Assembly (NCBI RefSeq): GCF_004367745.1
Contig: NZ_CP037993.1
Span: 682,001-746,000, forward strand
Direction of reading: 5' to 3'
DNA from: Herbaspirillum huttiense
GTDB taxonomy: Bacteria; Pseudomonadota; Gammaproteobacteria; Burkholderiales; Burkholderiaceae_D
Length of the DNA stretch: 64,000 bases
Positions within the stretch are counted from its first letter, which is position 1, and each line of letters begins with the position of its first letter. Positions 43,399-55,757 of the stretch are shown here, one piece after another. The translations under genes were made by a program, and so were the position numbers. The notes under the pieces are model-generated. The model did no database searches. It had not been told where the DNA came from and was given only the letters and a program-made list of their open reading frames with translations.

Positions 43399-43409
43399 GG
43401 GGGGGGGGG
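43399..43409. repeat. Homopolymer of 11 G
   Basis: Lies between the proA stop and the hemJ start, 27-38 bases above the hemJ ATG. It could slip during replication or be a sequencing artefact. Confidence 0.9.
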
Positions 43410-43424
43410 TGGCGTGCGTGTGTC

Positions 43425-44693
43425 TTACTGGCGGACCTGTCCCTGGCCCAGCACCACGTATTTCAGCGAGGTCAGTCCTTCCAGTCCCACCGGGCCGCGT
43501 GCATGCAGCTTGTCGTTGGAGATGCCGATCTCCGCGCCCAGGCCGTATTCGAAGCCATCGGCAAAGCGGGTCGAGGCATTGACCATGACCGAGGCCGAAT
43601 CCACTTCGCGCAGGAAACGCATGGCGCGCGAGTAGTCCTCGGTGATGATGCTGTCGGTGTGCTGCGAAGAATGGCGATTGATGTGCTCGATGGCCTCATC
43701 CATGTCGGCCACCACTTTCACGGCCAGGATGGGGGCCAGGTATTCGGTGTCCCAATCCTCTTCGGTGGCCGCCTTGAGCAGCGGGTAGCCGGCCAGGATC
43801 TCGGCGGCTTCCGGATCGCAGCGCAGTTCCACTTCCTTGACGCGATACAGTTCGGACAGCGGCGGCAGGATGGCGGCGGCGATGTTGCGCGATACCAGCA
43901 GGGTTTCCATGGTGTTGCAGGTGCCGTAGCGATGGCACTTGGCATTGAAGGCCACATCGAGTGCCTTGCGGGTGTCGGCCTTGTCGTCGATGTAGACGTG
44001 GCAGATGCCGTCGAGGTGCTTGATCATCGGCACCTTGGCTTCCTTCATGAGGCGCTCGATCAGGCCCTTGCCGCCGCGCGGGACGATCACGTCCACGTAT
44101 TCCTGCATGGTGATGAGCGCACCCACGGCAGCACGGTCGGTGGTCTCGACTACCTGCACTGCCTGTTCCGGCAGACCGGCACCGGCCAGTCCTTCCTTGA
44201 CCAGCTTGGCCAGCGCCTGGTTGCAATGGATGGCTTCAGAGCCGCCGCGCAGGATGGTGGCGTTGCCGCTCTTGATGCACAGGCCGGCGGCATCGACCGT
44301 CACGTTCGGACGGGCTTCGTAGATGATCCCGATCACGCCCAGCGGCACGCGCATCTGGCCGACCTGGATGCCGGTGGGGCGGTACTTCATGTTGCTGATC
44401 TCGCCGATGGGATCGGGCAGGGAGGCGATCTGCTCCAGGCCTTCGGCCATGGTGGCGATGGCCTTGTCGGACAAGGTCAGGCGATCCAGCATGGCTTCGG
44501 CCAGACCGTTGGCGCGGGCAGCGTCCAGGTCCAGCGCATTGGCCGCACGCAGGGCGTCAGCGTCGCGGCGGATGGCGGCCGCGATCAGCAGCAGCGCCTG
44601 GTTCTTGGCAGCGGTATCGGCGCGCGCCATGGCGCGCGAGGCAGCACGGGCCTGCTGGCCGATGCGGTTCATGTAGAGGTCGATGTTTTCCAT
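43425..44693 (-). CDS. proA: Glutamate-5-semialdehyde dehydrogenase
   Basis: 422-residue proline-biosynthesis enzyme reducing glutamyl-5-phosphate with NADPH. The catalytic cysteine is in '[11 protein letters not shown]', and '[17 protein letters not shown]' and '[16 protein letters not shown]' are family signatures. Start ATG 44693 has GGAG eight bases upstream. It follows holA, with lptE and leuS upstream, a conserved Burkholderiales order. Confidence 0.96.
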   Translation of the reverse strand: MENIDLYMNRIGQQARAASRAMARADTAAKNQALLLIAAAIRRDADALRAANALDLDAARANGLAEAMLDRLTLSDKAIATMAEGLEQIASLPDPIGEISNMKYRPTGIQVGQMRVPLGVIGIIYEARPNVTVDAAGLCIKSGNATILRGGSEAIHCNQALAKLVKEGLAGAGLPEQAVQVVETTDRAAVGALITMQEYVDVIVPRGGKGLIERLMKEAKVPMIKHLDGICHVYIDDKADTRKALDVAFNAKCHRYGTCNTMETLLVSRNIAAAILPPLSELYRVKEVELRCDPEAAEILAGYPLLKAATEEDWDTEYLAPILAVKVVADMDEAIEHINRHSSQHTDSIITEDYSRAMRFLREVDSASVMVNASTRFADGFEYGLGAEIGISNDKLHARGPVGLEGLTSLKYVVLGQGQVRQ

Positions 44694-44767
44694 GCAGTTT
44701 TCTCCGGGGCGCGATGCGCGCGTCGGGTTCGATGTTCGGTATTCGATGTGCCGGGTGTACGGCCGGA

Positions 44768-45787
44768 TCAGCGTCCGCGTGCCAGCTTCAGGCCCAGTTG
44801 CAGCAAGGCATCCCACGGGTCGCCGGCAAAGCTGCGGGCACGCAGGCCCTTGACCATGCGGTCCACCAGGGCCGCTTCCTGCAGCGCCTGTTCCAGCGCG
44901 GCCAGGCTGATGCGGCGCAGGGCCGGCTCCATCAGGCGTTCACGAGGGCCCCAGATGCGGTATTCCTTCAACAGGGCGCCCACGGGTTTGCCCTGGGCCA
45001 TGCCGGATTTGAGCTTGAGCAGGGTGCGGATTTCTTCGGTGACCGCCCACAGCACCAGCGGCAGCGCCTCGCCTTCGCCCTTCAAGCCGTCCATCATGCG
45101 CGTCAGGCGCGCGATGTCGCCCGAGAGCATGGCTTCGTTGAGTTTGAAGACGTCATAACGCGCCACGTTCAGCACCGCGTCTTGCACCTGTTCGAAACTG
45201 AGCTTGCCCGGCGGATGCAGCAGCGCCAGCTTCTGGATCTCCTGGTGTGCGGCCAGCAGGTTGCCCTCCACGCGATCCGCGATGAAATCCAGGCAGGCCC
45301 GGTCGGCGCTCTGCTGCTGGGCCGCCAGGCGGTTGCCGATCCAGGCCGGCAGCTGTGCGCGTTCCACCAGCGGAATGTCGATGTAGACCGCCGCCTGCTG
45401 CAGGGCACCGACCCAGGCCGCTTTCTGCGTGGCCCAGTCCAGCTTGGGCAGGCTGATGATGGTCAGATTGTCGGGCGAGAGATTGGCGGCGTAATCCTGC
45501 AGCGCCTGGCCGCCATCCTTGCCGGGCTTGCCGGTGGGGATGCGCAGCTCGATCAGTTTCTTGTCGCCGAACAACGATTGCGACTGGTTGGCCGCCAGCA
45601 GCTCACCCCACTTGAAGCTGCGCTCCACCACCAGTACCTCGCGCTCGGTATAGCCGTTGGCGCGGGCACTGCGGCGGATCTTGTCCGCCGCTTCCAGCGC
45701 CAGCAGGTGCTCGTCGCTGGCGATCACGTAAAGCGGGGCCAGCGATTTGCCGAGATGGGCGTCCAGGGAGTCGTGGCGCAGTTGCAT
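44768..45787 (-). CDS. holA: DNA polymerase III delta subunit
   Basis: 339 residues. Clamp-loader subunit that opens the beta clamp. '[22 protein letters not shown]' and '[22 protein letters not shown]' match HolA, with the C-terminal collar domain at about 210-335. It lies between lptE and proA on the same strand, 18 bases after lptE. Confidence 0.94.
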   Translation of the reverse strand: MQLRHDSLDAHLGKSLAPLYVIASDEHLLALEAADKIRRSARANGYTEREVLVVERSFKWGELLAANQSQSLFGDKKLIELRIPTGKPGKDGGQALQDYAANLSPDNLTIISLPKLDWATQKAAWVGALQQAAVYIDIPLVERAQLPAWIGNRLAAQQQSADRACLDFIADRVEGNLLAAHQEIQKLALLHPPGKLSFEQVQDAVLNVARYDVFKLNEAMLSGDIARLTRMMDGLKGEGEALPLVLWAVTEEIRTLLKLKSGMAQGKPVGALLKEYRIWGPRERLMEPALRRISLAALEQALQEAALVDRMVKGLRARSFAGDPWDALLQLGLKLARGR

Positions 45788-45805
45788 GCTGATTCCGCGT
45801 GCCGC

Positions 45806-46351
45806 TCAGGAGTCCGAGTCGGCCGCGGCCTTCTCGTTCTTGATGGCGGTCTTGGAGGCCGACAGGCGACGCAGGATCTGCTGCACCAGGTCGGACTGCA
45901 TGTCGCGGTAGAGCAGCACTTCCTCGGCCTGCTTGGCCAGTTCCTGGTTCTCGTCATAGGTGATGACGCGGCGCAGGGTGATGGCCGTCGGCGGGATCAG
46001 GATGACGCCCTTGGCATCGGTGACGGAGAAGGTGAAGCGCTGGAACAGCGCGTATTCACGCACGCGGCCGTTGGTGTTCAGGGTCAGCACCTGGCGGTCG
46101 CGGGAATCGGCCAGCACCTTCAGGTTGGCTTCGGCCTCCTTGGGTTCGGACAGCACCTTGGCACCGCTGGCCTCGATGTTGCGCTTGAGTTCCACCCCGA
46201 CCGCCGAGTTGGGCGCGAAGCCCAGGTAGATGGTCTTGAAGGGCAGGTCAGCCGCGCCGCGCATATGGAAGCCGCAGGCCGTGAGCATCACGGCCGCCGC
46301 CACCAGCAGCAGCCATTGCGAGAAACGCTTGATTTGGACTTGAGCGTGCAT
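45806..46351 (-). CDS. lptE: LPS-assembly lipoprotein LptE
   Basis: 181 residues. Signal peptide with lipobox LTAC (LLLVAAAVMLTACGFHMRG). LptE plugs and helps assemble the outer-membrane LPS translocon LptD. 'DLPFKTIYLGFAPNSAVGVEL' and 'YALFQRFTFSV' fit the family. It lies 28 bases after leuS and before holA, as in many proteobacteria. The C-terminal residues are a hydrophilic tail. Confidence 0.94.
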   Translation of the reverse strand: MHAQVQIKRFSQWLLLVAAAVMLTACGFHMRGAADLPFKTIYLGFAPNSAVGVELKRNIEASGAKVLSEPKEAEANLKVLADSRDRQVLTLNTNGRVREYALFQRFTFSVTDAKGVILIPPTAITLRRVITYDENQELAKQAEEVLLYRDMQSDLVQQILRRLSASKTAIKNEKAAADSDS

Positions 46352-46379
46352 GGAGTTCCGTCGTTAAGGTTGGGCCGGA

Positions 46380-49090
<2,711 letters not shown>

Positions 49091-49155
49091 CCGGCTCACC
49101 GCCCCGGCGCGGCATTCCGGCCCGCCCTTGCGCGGCCCCCGCGCCGCCCCGCCCG

Positions 49156-49186
49156 AAAAAAAGCCCGCCTCGGTGAAGAGGCGGGC
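49156..49186 (-). terminator. Orphan terminator upstream of leuS
   Basis: GCCCGCCTC / GAGGCGGGC stem with a six-base loop, followed on the minus strand by seven T's. No minus-strand gene lies between it and the far-away exbD, so what it ends is unclear; see findings. Confidence 0.85.
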
Positions 49187-49519
49187 CAAGACCCCTGTGC
49201 CTGAGCAGGGCGGCAGCAGGGATAGCAGCTACACGGTTCCCGCCTGCGAGGGGGCGACGGACTGGGATGGTGCGCTGACCAGCATGAAGGCTGGCGTGAC
49301 GTATGAAACCATCGGCAACGGCGGCGTGGCGTGTTCTCGAAATACTTCTTGTTAATTCTCGAAAAATTGTGAAAAAGCAATTTTTTATTGAGGTTGGCTT
49401 GAATTTGGCTGCTTCGTTTGACGGGAGATGGAAAGTCGCTGTGAGCCAGCATTTGTGAGGTTTTCGTTCACATTCCACACGGTTTGATGGTCATGAGGGC
49501 GTAACAATCGGGCGGCATC

Positions 49520-49535
49520 ATGAAATCGTTTTCAT
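49520..49535. promoter_or_regulatory. LacI-family operator
   Basis: ATGAAATCGTTTTCAT: a near-palindrome with the central CG typical of LacI-family sites. It overlaps the leader of the lacI-type gene, 17 bases before its GTG, suggesting autoregulation. Confidence 0.7.
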
Positions 49536-49551
49536 TTGCCCCGGAAACCCC

Positions 49552-50640
49552 GTGCGTCCGTCCATCAAACAAGTTGCCCATCTGGCTGGCGTCTCCATTG
49601 CCACCGTGTCCCGCCTGCTCAACAAGCCGGGGTCGGTCAGTGCGGAAACCGCCGAGAAGATCCATCGCAGCATCGCCGAACTGGGGTTCCGTCCCAATTT
49701 CACCGGCCGCAACTTGCGCGCCGGCAATTCGCGCACGGTCGGGGTGGTGGTGCCAACCCTGTCCAACACGGTGTTCGCCCAGTGCCTGCAAGGCATCGAG
49801 CTGGCCGCACGCGCGCTGGACTACTCGGTCATGTTCACCACCACCGAATACCTGCCCGAGGATGAATCGGCGGCGGTGGAGTTGCTGCTGGGCCATCGCG
49901 TCGATGGCGTGATCCTGACGGTGGCCGATGCCGGTGCCAATGCCACGCTGGACCTGCTGGAGCGCGAGCGCATTCCCTTCGTGCTGGCCTACAACCAGCT
50001 GGCCGCTGCCGCAGCCGATGCGGATGCCGAGGCCGCCACGCATCGCGCTTCGGTCTCGGTGGACAACCGCGCTGCCGCCTGCGATGCCGTCAGCCACCTG
50101 ATCGGGCTGGGGCATCGCCGCATCCAGATGCTGTCGGGGCGCTTCAATGCGTCCGACCGCGCCATGCAGCGCTACTGCGGTTATCTCGATGCCATGCAAG
50201 CGGCCGGTCTGGCGCCGCTGCCGGCCATCGAGGTCGAGCGCCACACGCTCACCGCGGCTACCGATTACCAGCAGATGATGGCCGACCCCTTGCATCGCCC
50301 TACTGCGCTGTTCTGTTCCAACGACCTGCTGGCCCTGAGCGCCATGCGCGATCTGCGCGCGCTGGGCTTGCAGGTGCCGGAGGATATCTCGGTGATGGGC
50401 TTCGACGGCATCCCTGTCGGGGCGCTGATGCAGCCGGTGCTGGCCAGCGTGGTGCAGCCCTCCGAGCAGATCGGCGATGTCGCCCTGCGCACGCTGGTCG
50501 ATGCCATCGAGCGCGCGCTGCCGGCCGCTGCGGCGGTCGAGGAGGCGCCGGTGCCGGTCATCGCCGGGGGGCGCCACATCCTTCCGCATACGCTGCGCGA
50601 AGGGGGCTCGGTAGCACCGCCTGCACCGGCCTCTTGCTGA
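49552..50640 (+). CDS. LacI-family transcriptional regulator
   Basis: 362 residues. N-terminal HTH and hinge helix ('SIKQVAHLAGVSIATVSRLLN', then 'RPNFTGRNLRAG') followed by a periplasmic-binding-protein-like effector domain. The start is GTG 49552. It precedes the ABC importer genes on the same strand by 61 bases and probably represses them in response to the imported solute. Confidence 0.9.
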   Translation: MRPSIKQVAHLAGVSIATVSRLLNKPGSVSAETAEKIHRSIAELGFRPNFTGRNLRAGNSRTVGVVVPTLSNTVFAQCLQGIELAARALDYSVMFTTTEYLPEDESAAVELLLGHRVDGVILTVADAGANATLDLLERERIPFVLAYNQLAAAAADADAEAATHRASVSVDNRAAACDAVSHLIGLGHRRIQMLSGRFNASDRAMQRYCGYLDAMQAAGLAPLPAIEVERHTLTAATDYQQMMADPLHRPTALFCSNDLLALSAMRDLRALGLQVPEDISVMGFDGIPVGALMQPVLASVVQPSEQIGDVALRTLVDAIERALPAAAAVEEAPVPVIAGGRHILPHTLREGGSVAPPAPASC

Positions 50641-50701
50641 TGCTGATGTCGTCAAGAATTTGTTGTGCCCTCGTTGTTCAACCCTTAGGAAAGGATCTGA
50701 C

Positions 50702-51709
50702 ATGTTCCTGAAACGTGTTATTCAAACTGCTGCCGGCGCGCTGTTGCTGTCGGCTTCCCTGGCCGCTTCGGCCCAGACCGCGATCTGCTACAACTGTCCG
50801 CCCGAGTGGGCGGACTGGGCTGCGCAGATCAAGGCCATCAAGGACAAGACCGGCATCACCGTGCCGCCCGACAACAAGAACAGCGGCCAGGCCCTGGCCC
50901 AGCTGACGGCCGAGAAGGCCAGCCCGGTGGCGGATTTCACCTACCTGGGCGTGTCCTTCGGCATCGAAGCGAAGAACAAGGACCTGGTGGCCGCCTACAA
51001 GCCGGCCCACTGGAACGATATCCCCAACGGACTGAAGGATCCTGACGGTTACTGGGTCACCATCCACTCCGGCACCATGGGCATCATGGTCAACGTCGAT
51101 GCCTTGAAGGGCAAGCCCGTGCCCAAGTCCTGGGCCGACCTGCAGAAGCCCGAGTACAAGGGCCTGATCGGCTATCTCGACCCGGCTTCGGCCTTCGTCG
51201 GCTATGTCGGCGCGGTGGCGATCAACCAGGCCATGGGCGGCACGCTGGACGATTTCTCGCCGGCCATCACCTTCTTCAAGAACCTGCAGAAGAACCAGCC
51301 CATCGTGCCCAAGCAGACTTCCTATGCACGCCTGATCTCGGGTGAAATTCCCATCCTGCTGGGCTATGACTTCGACGCCTATCGCGCCAAATACAAGGAT
51401 CACGCCAACGTGGCGTTCGTGATTCCCTCGGAAGGCACCGTCACCGTGCCCTACGTGGTCTCGCTGGTGAAGAACGGACCGCACCAGGCTGAAGCGAAGA
51501 AGGTGCTGGACTTCCTGCTGTCCGACCAGGGCCAGGCGATCTGGGCCAATGCCTACCTGCGCCCGGTGCGTGCGGCGGCGATGTCGAAGGAAGCCGAAGC
51601 GCGTTTCCTGCCGGCCTCGGAATACGCCCGCGCCAAGGCGGTGGACTACGGCAAGATGGCCGAAGCCCAGCGCAAGTTCGGCGAGCGCTACCTGGCCGAA
51701 GTACGCTGA
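50702..51709 (+). CDS. ABC importer substrate-binding protein
   Basis: 335 residues with a signal peptide (MFLKRVIQTAAGALLLSASL, cleavage near 'ASAQT'). Extracellular solute-binding protein of the iron/polyamine/phosphonate type. The mature N terminus carries 'ICYNCPPEW'. Strong AGGAAAGG site before ATG 50702. It is the first gene of an ABC operon. Confidence 0.87.
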   Translation: MFLKRVIQTAAGALLLSASLAASAQTAICYNCPPEWADWAAQIKAIKDKTGITVPPDNKNSGQALAQLTAEKASPVADFTYLGVSFGIEAKNKDLVAAYKPAHWNDIPNGLKDPDGYWVTIHSGTMGIMVNVDALKGKPVPKSWADLQKPEYKGLIGYLDPASAFVGYVGAVAINQAMGGTLDDFSPAITFFKNLQKNQPIVPKQTSYARLISGEIPILLGYDFDAYRAKYKDHANVAFVIPSEGTVTVPYVVSLVKNGPHQAEAKKVLDFLLSDQGQAIWANAYLRPVRAAAMSKEAEARFLPASEYARAKAVDYGKMAEAQRKFGERYLAEVR

Positions 51710-51730
51710 ATGCAGACCGCAGGAGCAAGC

Positions 51731-52621
51731 ATGAAGAGCATGATTCCCCCGGCGTCCGGCGCGCCGACCCCGCTGGCCGGCCAGCCGCCGGCGGCGCGTC
51801 CGCGCGCGGCCGGCAACGGTGTCTGGCTGTGGTTCGCCGTCCCCGGCCTGACCCTGTTCTGCGCCTTCTGGCTGCTGCCCATGGTGCGGCTGGTCGGCGT
51901 GGGTGCCTCGGGACCGGACGGCGCGATGGCCTACCTGTCGGTGCTGACCAACCGCCATTACTTCACCAGCCTGATGTCCACGCTGGCGCTGTCGGCAGTG
52001 GTCACGGTCGCCACGCTGGCCATCTCGGTGTTCGTCGGCTTGTTCCTGCAACGTAATCGTTTTCCTGGCCAGTCGGTGTTGCTGGCCATGCTGACCTTCC
52101 CGCTGGCATTTCCCGGCGTGGTGGTCGGCTTCATGGTCATCATGCTGGCCGGACGCCAAGGGCTCATCGGTGCCTTCACCAACTGGCTCTTTGGCGAATC
52201 GCTGGTGTTCGCGTATTCGCTGGCGGGGCTGTTCCTGGGTTACCTGTATTTCTCGATTCCGCGCGTGATCCTCACCGTCGTGGCCGCCGCTGAAAAACTC
52301 GATCCCTCGCTGGAAGAAGCGGCACGCTCGCTCGGTGCCAAGCCGTGGCAGGTGCTGCTGCACGTGGTGCTGCCCGCACTGCTGCCGGCGCTCATTTCAT
52401 CGGGGGCGATCTGCTTTGCCACCAGCGTCGGTGCCTTCGGGACCGCCTTCACGCTGGCAGCCAATATCGATGTGCTGCCCATGACCATCTACAACGAATT
52501 TACCGGCTACGCCAACTTCGCCACGGCGGCCTCGCTGTCCATCGTGCTGGGCCTGATCACCTGGGCGGTGCTGGCACTGGCGCGTTCGCTCACCGGCAGC
52601 GGCGTGGCCGCTGCGGCATAA
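51731..52621 (+). CDS. ABC importer permease
   Basis: 296 residues with about six membrane segments and the EAA motif 'EEAARSLGAKPWQVLLHVVLP'. ATG 51731 has AGGAG upstream and is preferred over ATG 51710, which abuts the previous stop. It pairs with the next permease. Confidence 0.88.
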   Translation: MKSMIPPASGAPTPLAGQPPAARPRAAGNGVWLWFAVPGLTLFCAFWLLPMVRLVGVGASGPDGAMAYLSVLTNRHYFTSLMSTLALSAVVTVATLAISVFVGLFLQRNRFPGQSVLLAMLTFPLAFPGVVVGFMVIMLAGRQGLIGAFTNWLFGESLVFAYSLAGLFLGYLYFSIPRVILTVVAAAEKLDPSLEEAARSLGAKPWQVLLHVVLPALLPALISSGAICFATSVGAFGTAFTLAANIDVLPMTIYNEFTGYANFATAASLSIVLGLITWAVLALARSLTGSGVAAAA

Positions 52622-52630
52622 GGAAGAGCC

Positions 52631-53434
52631 ATGCAAAATCGTTTCCGTTTTTACCTGCAGCTGGGATTCACGCTGCTGGTGTGCGCCTTCCTGGTGGTGC
52701 CGGTGGTGCTGTCGATGCTGGCCGGCGTGACCGAGAATTTCTTCGTCGGCTTGTCCAGCGGACTGACGCTGCGCTGGGTGGCCCAGGTGTGGGAGATGTA
52801 CCAGCCCACCATCTGGCGCTCGCTCATCATCGCGCTGGCCTGCCTGGCGGTGACCCTGGTGGCCGGCGTGCCGCTGGCCTATATGCTGGCGCGCTATCGC
52901 GGCGGCCACAGCCGCCTGGCGCGCGTCATCGAAGAGTTGCTCATGATGCCGGTGGCTGTGCCGGGCCTGGCCACAGCACTGGCGCTGATCATGGCTTATG
53001 GCCAGTTGCGCGGGTTCCGCGCCAGCATTCTCTTCATCCTGGTCGGCCACGTGATCTTCACGCTGCCCTTCATGGTGCGCCCGGTGCTGGCGGTGATGCA
53101 GTCCTCGCAGCTGGCCCAGCTGGAAGAAGCCGCCGCCAGCCTGGGGGCGGGGCGGATGCGCCGCTTCTTCGGCATCGTCATTCCCAATGCCGCCTCGGGC
53201 ATCCTGGCCGGGGCGCTGATGGTGGTCACGCTTTCCATCGGCGAATTCAACATCACCTGGATGCTGCACACGCCGCTGACCCAGACCCTGCCGGTGGGCC
53301 TGGCCGATGCCTATGCATCGATGCGGCTGGAGGTGGGATCGGCCTATACGCTGATCTTCTTTTTCATGATCATTCCGCTCCTGATCGGCATGCAGTGGGC
53401 GACCCAGGCAACACGCAAGAAAGTCAGTCTATGA
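52631..53434 (+). CDS. ABC importer permease
   Basis: 267 residues with six membrane segments and EAA motif 'EEAAASLGAGRMRRFFGIVIP'. AAGGA precedes ATG 52631; its stop overlaps the ATPase start by one base. Confidence 0.88.
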   Translation: MQNRFRFYLQLGFTLLVCAFLVVPVVLSMLAGVTENFFVGLSSGLTLRWVAQVWEMYQPTIWRSLIIALACLAVTLVAGVPLAYMLARYRGGHSRLARVIEELLMMPVAVPGLATALALIMAYGQLRGFRASILFILVGHVIFTLPFMVRPVLAVMQSSQLAQLEEAAASLGAGRMRRFFGIVIPNAASGILAGALMVVTLSIGEFNITWMLHTPLTQTLPVGLADAYASMRLEVGSAYTLIFFFMIIPLLIGMQWATQATRKKVSL

Positions 53435-54525
53435 AGCCCAAGCAAGAAGCCGTTTCCATCCGCCTGCAGCAATGCGCCAAGTCCTTCGCCAATGGCACGC
53501 GTGCGCTGCAGCCGCTGGACCTCGATATCCATCCCGGTGAAACCCTGGTCCTGCTCGGTCCCTCGGGCTGCGGCAAGACTACCACGCTGCGCATGATCGC
53601 CGGGCTGGAGTTTCCCGATGAAGGCGGGCGCGTGTTCTTCGGCGACGAAGACGTGACCGCACTGCCGATTGAAAAGCGTGGCGTGGGCATGGTGTTCCAG
53701 AACTATGCGCTGTTCCCCAACATGAGCGTGGGCGAGAACATCGCCTATGGCATGAAGATCCGCAAGATCCCCGCCGGCGAACGTGCCGAGCGCGTCGAGC
53801 GCCTGCTGGAGATGGTGCATCTGCAAGGCCTTTCGCATCGCCGCGTGGACCAGCTTTCGGGCGGCCAGAAGCAGCGTGTGGCCCTGGCGCGCGCACTGGC
53901 GATGGAGCCGCGCGTGCTGCTGCTGGACGAACCGCTGACGGCACTCGATGCCAAGCTGCGCGAAGCTGTGCGCAGTGACCTCAACAAGCTGCTGCGCAGC
54001 CTCGGCATCACCGCCATCTATGTCACCCACGACCAGGGCGAGGCCATGGCGCTGGGCGACCGCATCGTGGTCATGGAACGCGGCAAGATTTCGCAGATCG
54101 GCACCCCGCGCGAGATCTACTATCATCCCGCCAATGACTTCGTGGCCGATTTCATCGGGGCGATGAATCGCGTGCAAGGTATCGTTTCTGGAGATAGATT
54201 GCTGTTGCCCACAGGGAGCCTGCCGCTGCTCGACAAGCTCGATGCGGCCCAGCAGGGGCAGCAGGCCTGTGCCATGTTCCGTCCCGAAGATGTCGAGGTG
54301 GTGGATGTCACCGAAGCCGATGCGCAGTGCGTGCGCGGCAAGCTGCTCAACACCTTCTTCCTCGGCGACCGTACCCGTTTTGAAATCGAGATTGGTACTG
54401 AGCGTCCGGTCATTGCCGAGACCAGCCGCCGTGGCTGGTGGGAAGCCGGCCAGCAAATCGCCATCCGCTTGCCGGCCGAAGCACTGGTAAAACTGGCACC
54501 GCGTGCCGAGAAGGAGACCGCATGA
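53431..54525 (+). CDS. ABC importer ATPase
   Basis: 364 residues. Walker A GPSGCGKTT, signature LSGGQKQR, Walker B LLLDEP, H-loop THD, and a C-terminal TOBE-type domain. This is the CUT1/FbpC/PotA-like layout for import ATPases. Its ATG overlaps the permease stop and its stop overlaps the next gene's start. Confidence 0.92.
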   Translation: MKPKQEAVSIRLQQCAKSFANGTRALQPLDLDIHPGETLVLLGPSGCGKTTTLRMIAGLEFPDEGGRVFFGDEDVTALPIEKRGVGMVFQNYALFPNMSVGENIAYGMKIRKIPAGERAERVERLLEMVHLQGLSHRRVDQLSGGQKQRVALARALAMEPRVLLLDEPLTALDAKLREAVRSDLNKLLRSLGITAIYVTHDQGEAMALGDRIVVMERGKISQIGTPREIYYHPANDFVADFIGAMNRVQGIVSGDRLLLPTGSLPLLDKLDAAQQGQQACAMFRPEDVEVVDVTEADAQCVRGKLLNTFFLGDRTRFEIEIGTERPVIAETSRRGWWEAGQQIAIRLPAEALVKLAPRAEKETA

Positions 54526-55343
54526 TCCTGGGACAGATTTCCGACCTGCACATCAAGACCGATGGCAAGAAATCCTATCGCGTGGTGGATACCGCCGAAG
54601 CACTGCGCCGCTGCGTGCGGCAGGTCAATGCCTTGAAGCAGAAGCCGGACGTGCTGGTCATCACCGGCGACCTGGTGGACTTCGGCAAGCCCTCCGAATA
54701 TGCCTGCCTGCGTGACCTGCTGGCACCGCTGACCATGCCGTATTACCTGTTGCCGGGCAACCATGACGAGCGCAATGCGCTGCGCGCGGCTTTCCCGGAG
54801 CACACCTATCTGCAGCAGGGGGGCGAGCGCATCGAGTATGTGATCGAGGATCATCCGGTGCGCATCATCGCGCTCGATACCGTGATCCCGCGCGCCAGCG
54901 GCGGCGAGCTGGCTACTTCCAGCCTGCTGTGGCTGGATGAGGTACTGGCCCAGCAGCCGGAACGGCCGACCGTGATCGCCATGCATCACCCGCCCTTTAC
55001 CACCGGCATCGGGCACATGGATGACATGGGGCTGGCCGATCCGCAGGCATTGGAGGCGGTGGTGCGCAAGCATCCGCAGGTTGAACGCATCCTGTGCGGC
55101 CACCTGCATCGCTCCATCCAGCGCCGCTTTGGCGGGACGCTGGCGACGACCTGTCCGGGCGTGTCACATCAGGTGCAACTGGACCTGGATCCGCAAGCAC
55201 CTTCCTGCTTCGTCATGGAGCCGCCGGGATTCCAGCTGCACTGGTGGGATGCGGCTGCGCAGAGCCTGGTCAGCCATACGGCCTTCATCGGGGAATTCGA
55301 TGGGCCGTATCCGTTTTATGATGGGGATGAGTTGATTGATTGA
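54522..55343 (+). CDS. Metallophosphoesterase/phosphodiesterase (GpdQ-like)
   Basis: 273 residues. Dinuclear-metal motifs: SDLH (7-10), GDLVDFG, GNHDERN, HHPPF and GHLHRS. The class hydrolyses cyclic nucleotides or glycerophosphodiesters. AAGGAG precedes ATG 54522, which overlaps the ATPase stop (ATGA), so it is part of the importer operon and likely works on the imported solute. The substrate is unproven. Confidence 0.87.
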   Translation: MILGQISDLHIKTDGKKSYRVVDTAEALRRCVRQVNALKQKPDVLVITGDLVDFGKPSEYACLRDLLAPLTMPYYLLPGNHDERNALRAAFPEHTYLQQGGERIEYVIEDHPVRIIALDTVIPRASGGELATSSLLWLDEVLAQQPERPTVIAMHHPPFTTGIGHMDDMGLADPQALEAVVRKHPQVERILCGHLHRSIQRRFGGTLATTCPGVSHQVQLDLDPQAPSCFVMEPPGFQLHWWDAAAQSLVSHTAFIGEFDGPYPFYDGDELID

Positions 55344-55349
55344 ATGTTT

Positions 55350-55374
55350 GATTGATCTCTTTGAGAGATCAATC
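55350..55374 (+). terminator. Hairpin terminator of the ABC operon
   Basis: An 11-bp stem GATTGATCTCT / AGAGATCAATC with a ttg loop, directly after the phosphodiesterase stop. Confidence 0.7.
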
Positions 55375-55418
55375 AGGGCCGCCGCAGCGATGGGGGAGAT
55401 GAATGGAAAACGCCAGGA

Positions 55419-55745
55419 TCACTTCCACACCAGCGCAATGACCGGCGGCTCGCCATAATCCTCGCAGCGGTCATTGATGGCCGTGCAGCAGAATTCCACA
55501 TCTTCCACCAAGTCCGGCAGGCGCTGGTGCAGCTCGGCGCTGTGGCTGATCTCGATGGTCAGCACTTCCTTGGGTTTGAGCGTGAACTTGCACATGCCGT
55601 CCTCATCGCGCAGGTAGGACAGGCAATCGACCCAGGCATCCATGCTGCGGCCATAGAAATCCGGGAAGCCGAAGGCGGCTGCGCTCTCGGTATGGAAACT
55701 GTCCCAGTCGGTGATGCGGTCGCCCGCCAGTTGTACGGTGGCCAT
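55419..55745 (-). CDS. Barstar-family protein
   Basis: 108 residues. 'FPDFYGRSMDAWVDCLSYL' matches the barstar helix that inserts into the active site of barnase-type ribonucleases. No ribonuclease gene is adjacent in the visible sequence. Start ATG 55745 has AGAG upstream. It is convergent with the ABC operon and adjacent, on the same strand, to exbD (upstream). Its role may be immunity against an RNase toxin or a moonlighting one. Confidence 0.85.
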   Translation of the reverse strand: MATVQLAGDRITDWDSFHTESAAAFGFPDFYGRSMDAWVDCLSYLRDEDGMCKFTLKPKEVLTIEISHSAELHQRLPDLVEDVEFCCTAINDRCEDYGEPPVIALVWK

Positions 55746-55757
55746 GCCTGCTCTCTT

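Noticed and set aside
49187..49300. Leucine-codon cluster (CTG CTA TCC CTG CTG) as a leuS leader peptide
   Set aside because: In that frame a TAG lies directly upstream and no start codon precedes the cluster, so no leader peptide can be supported.
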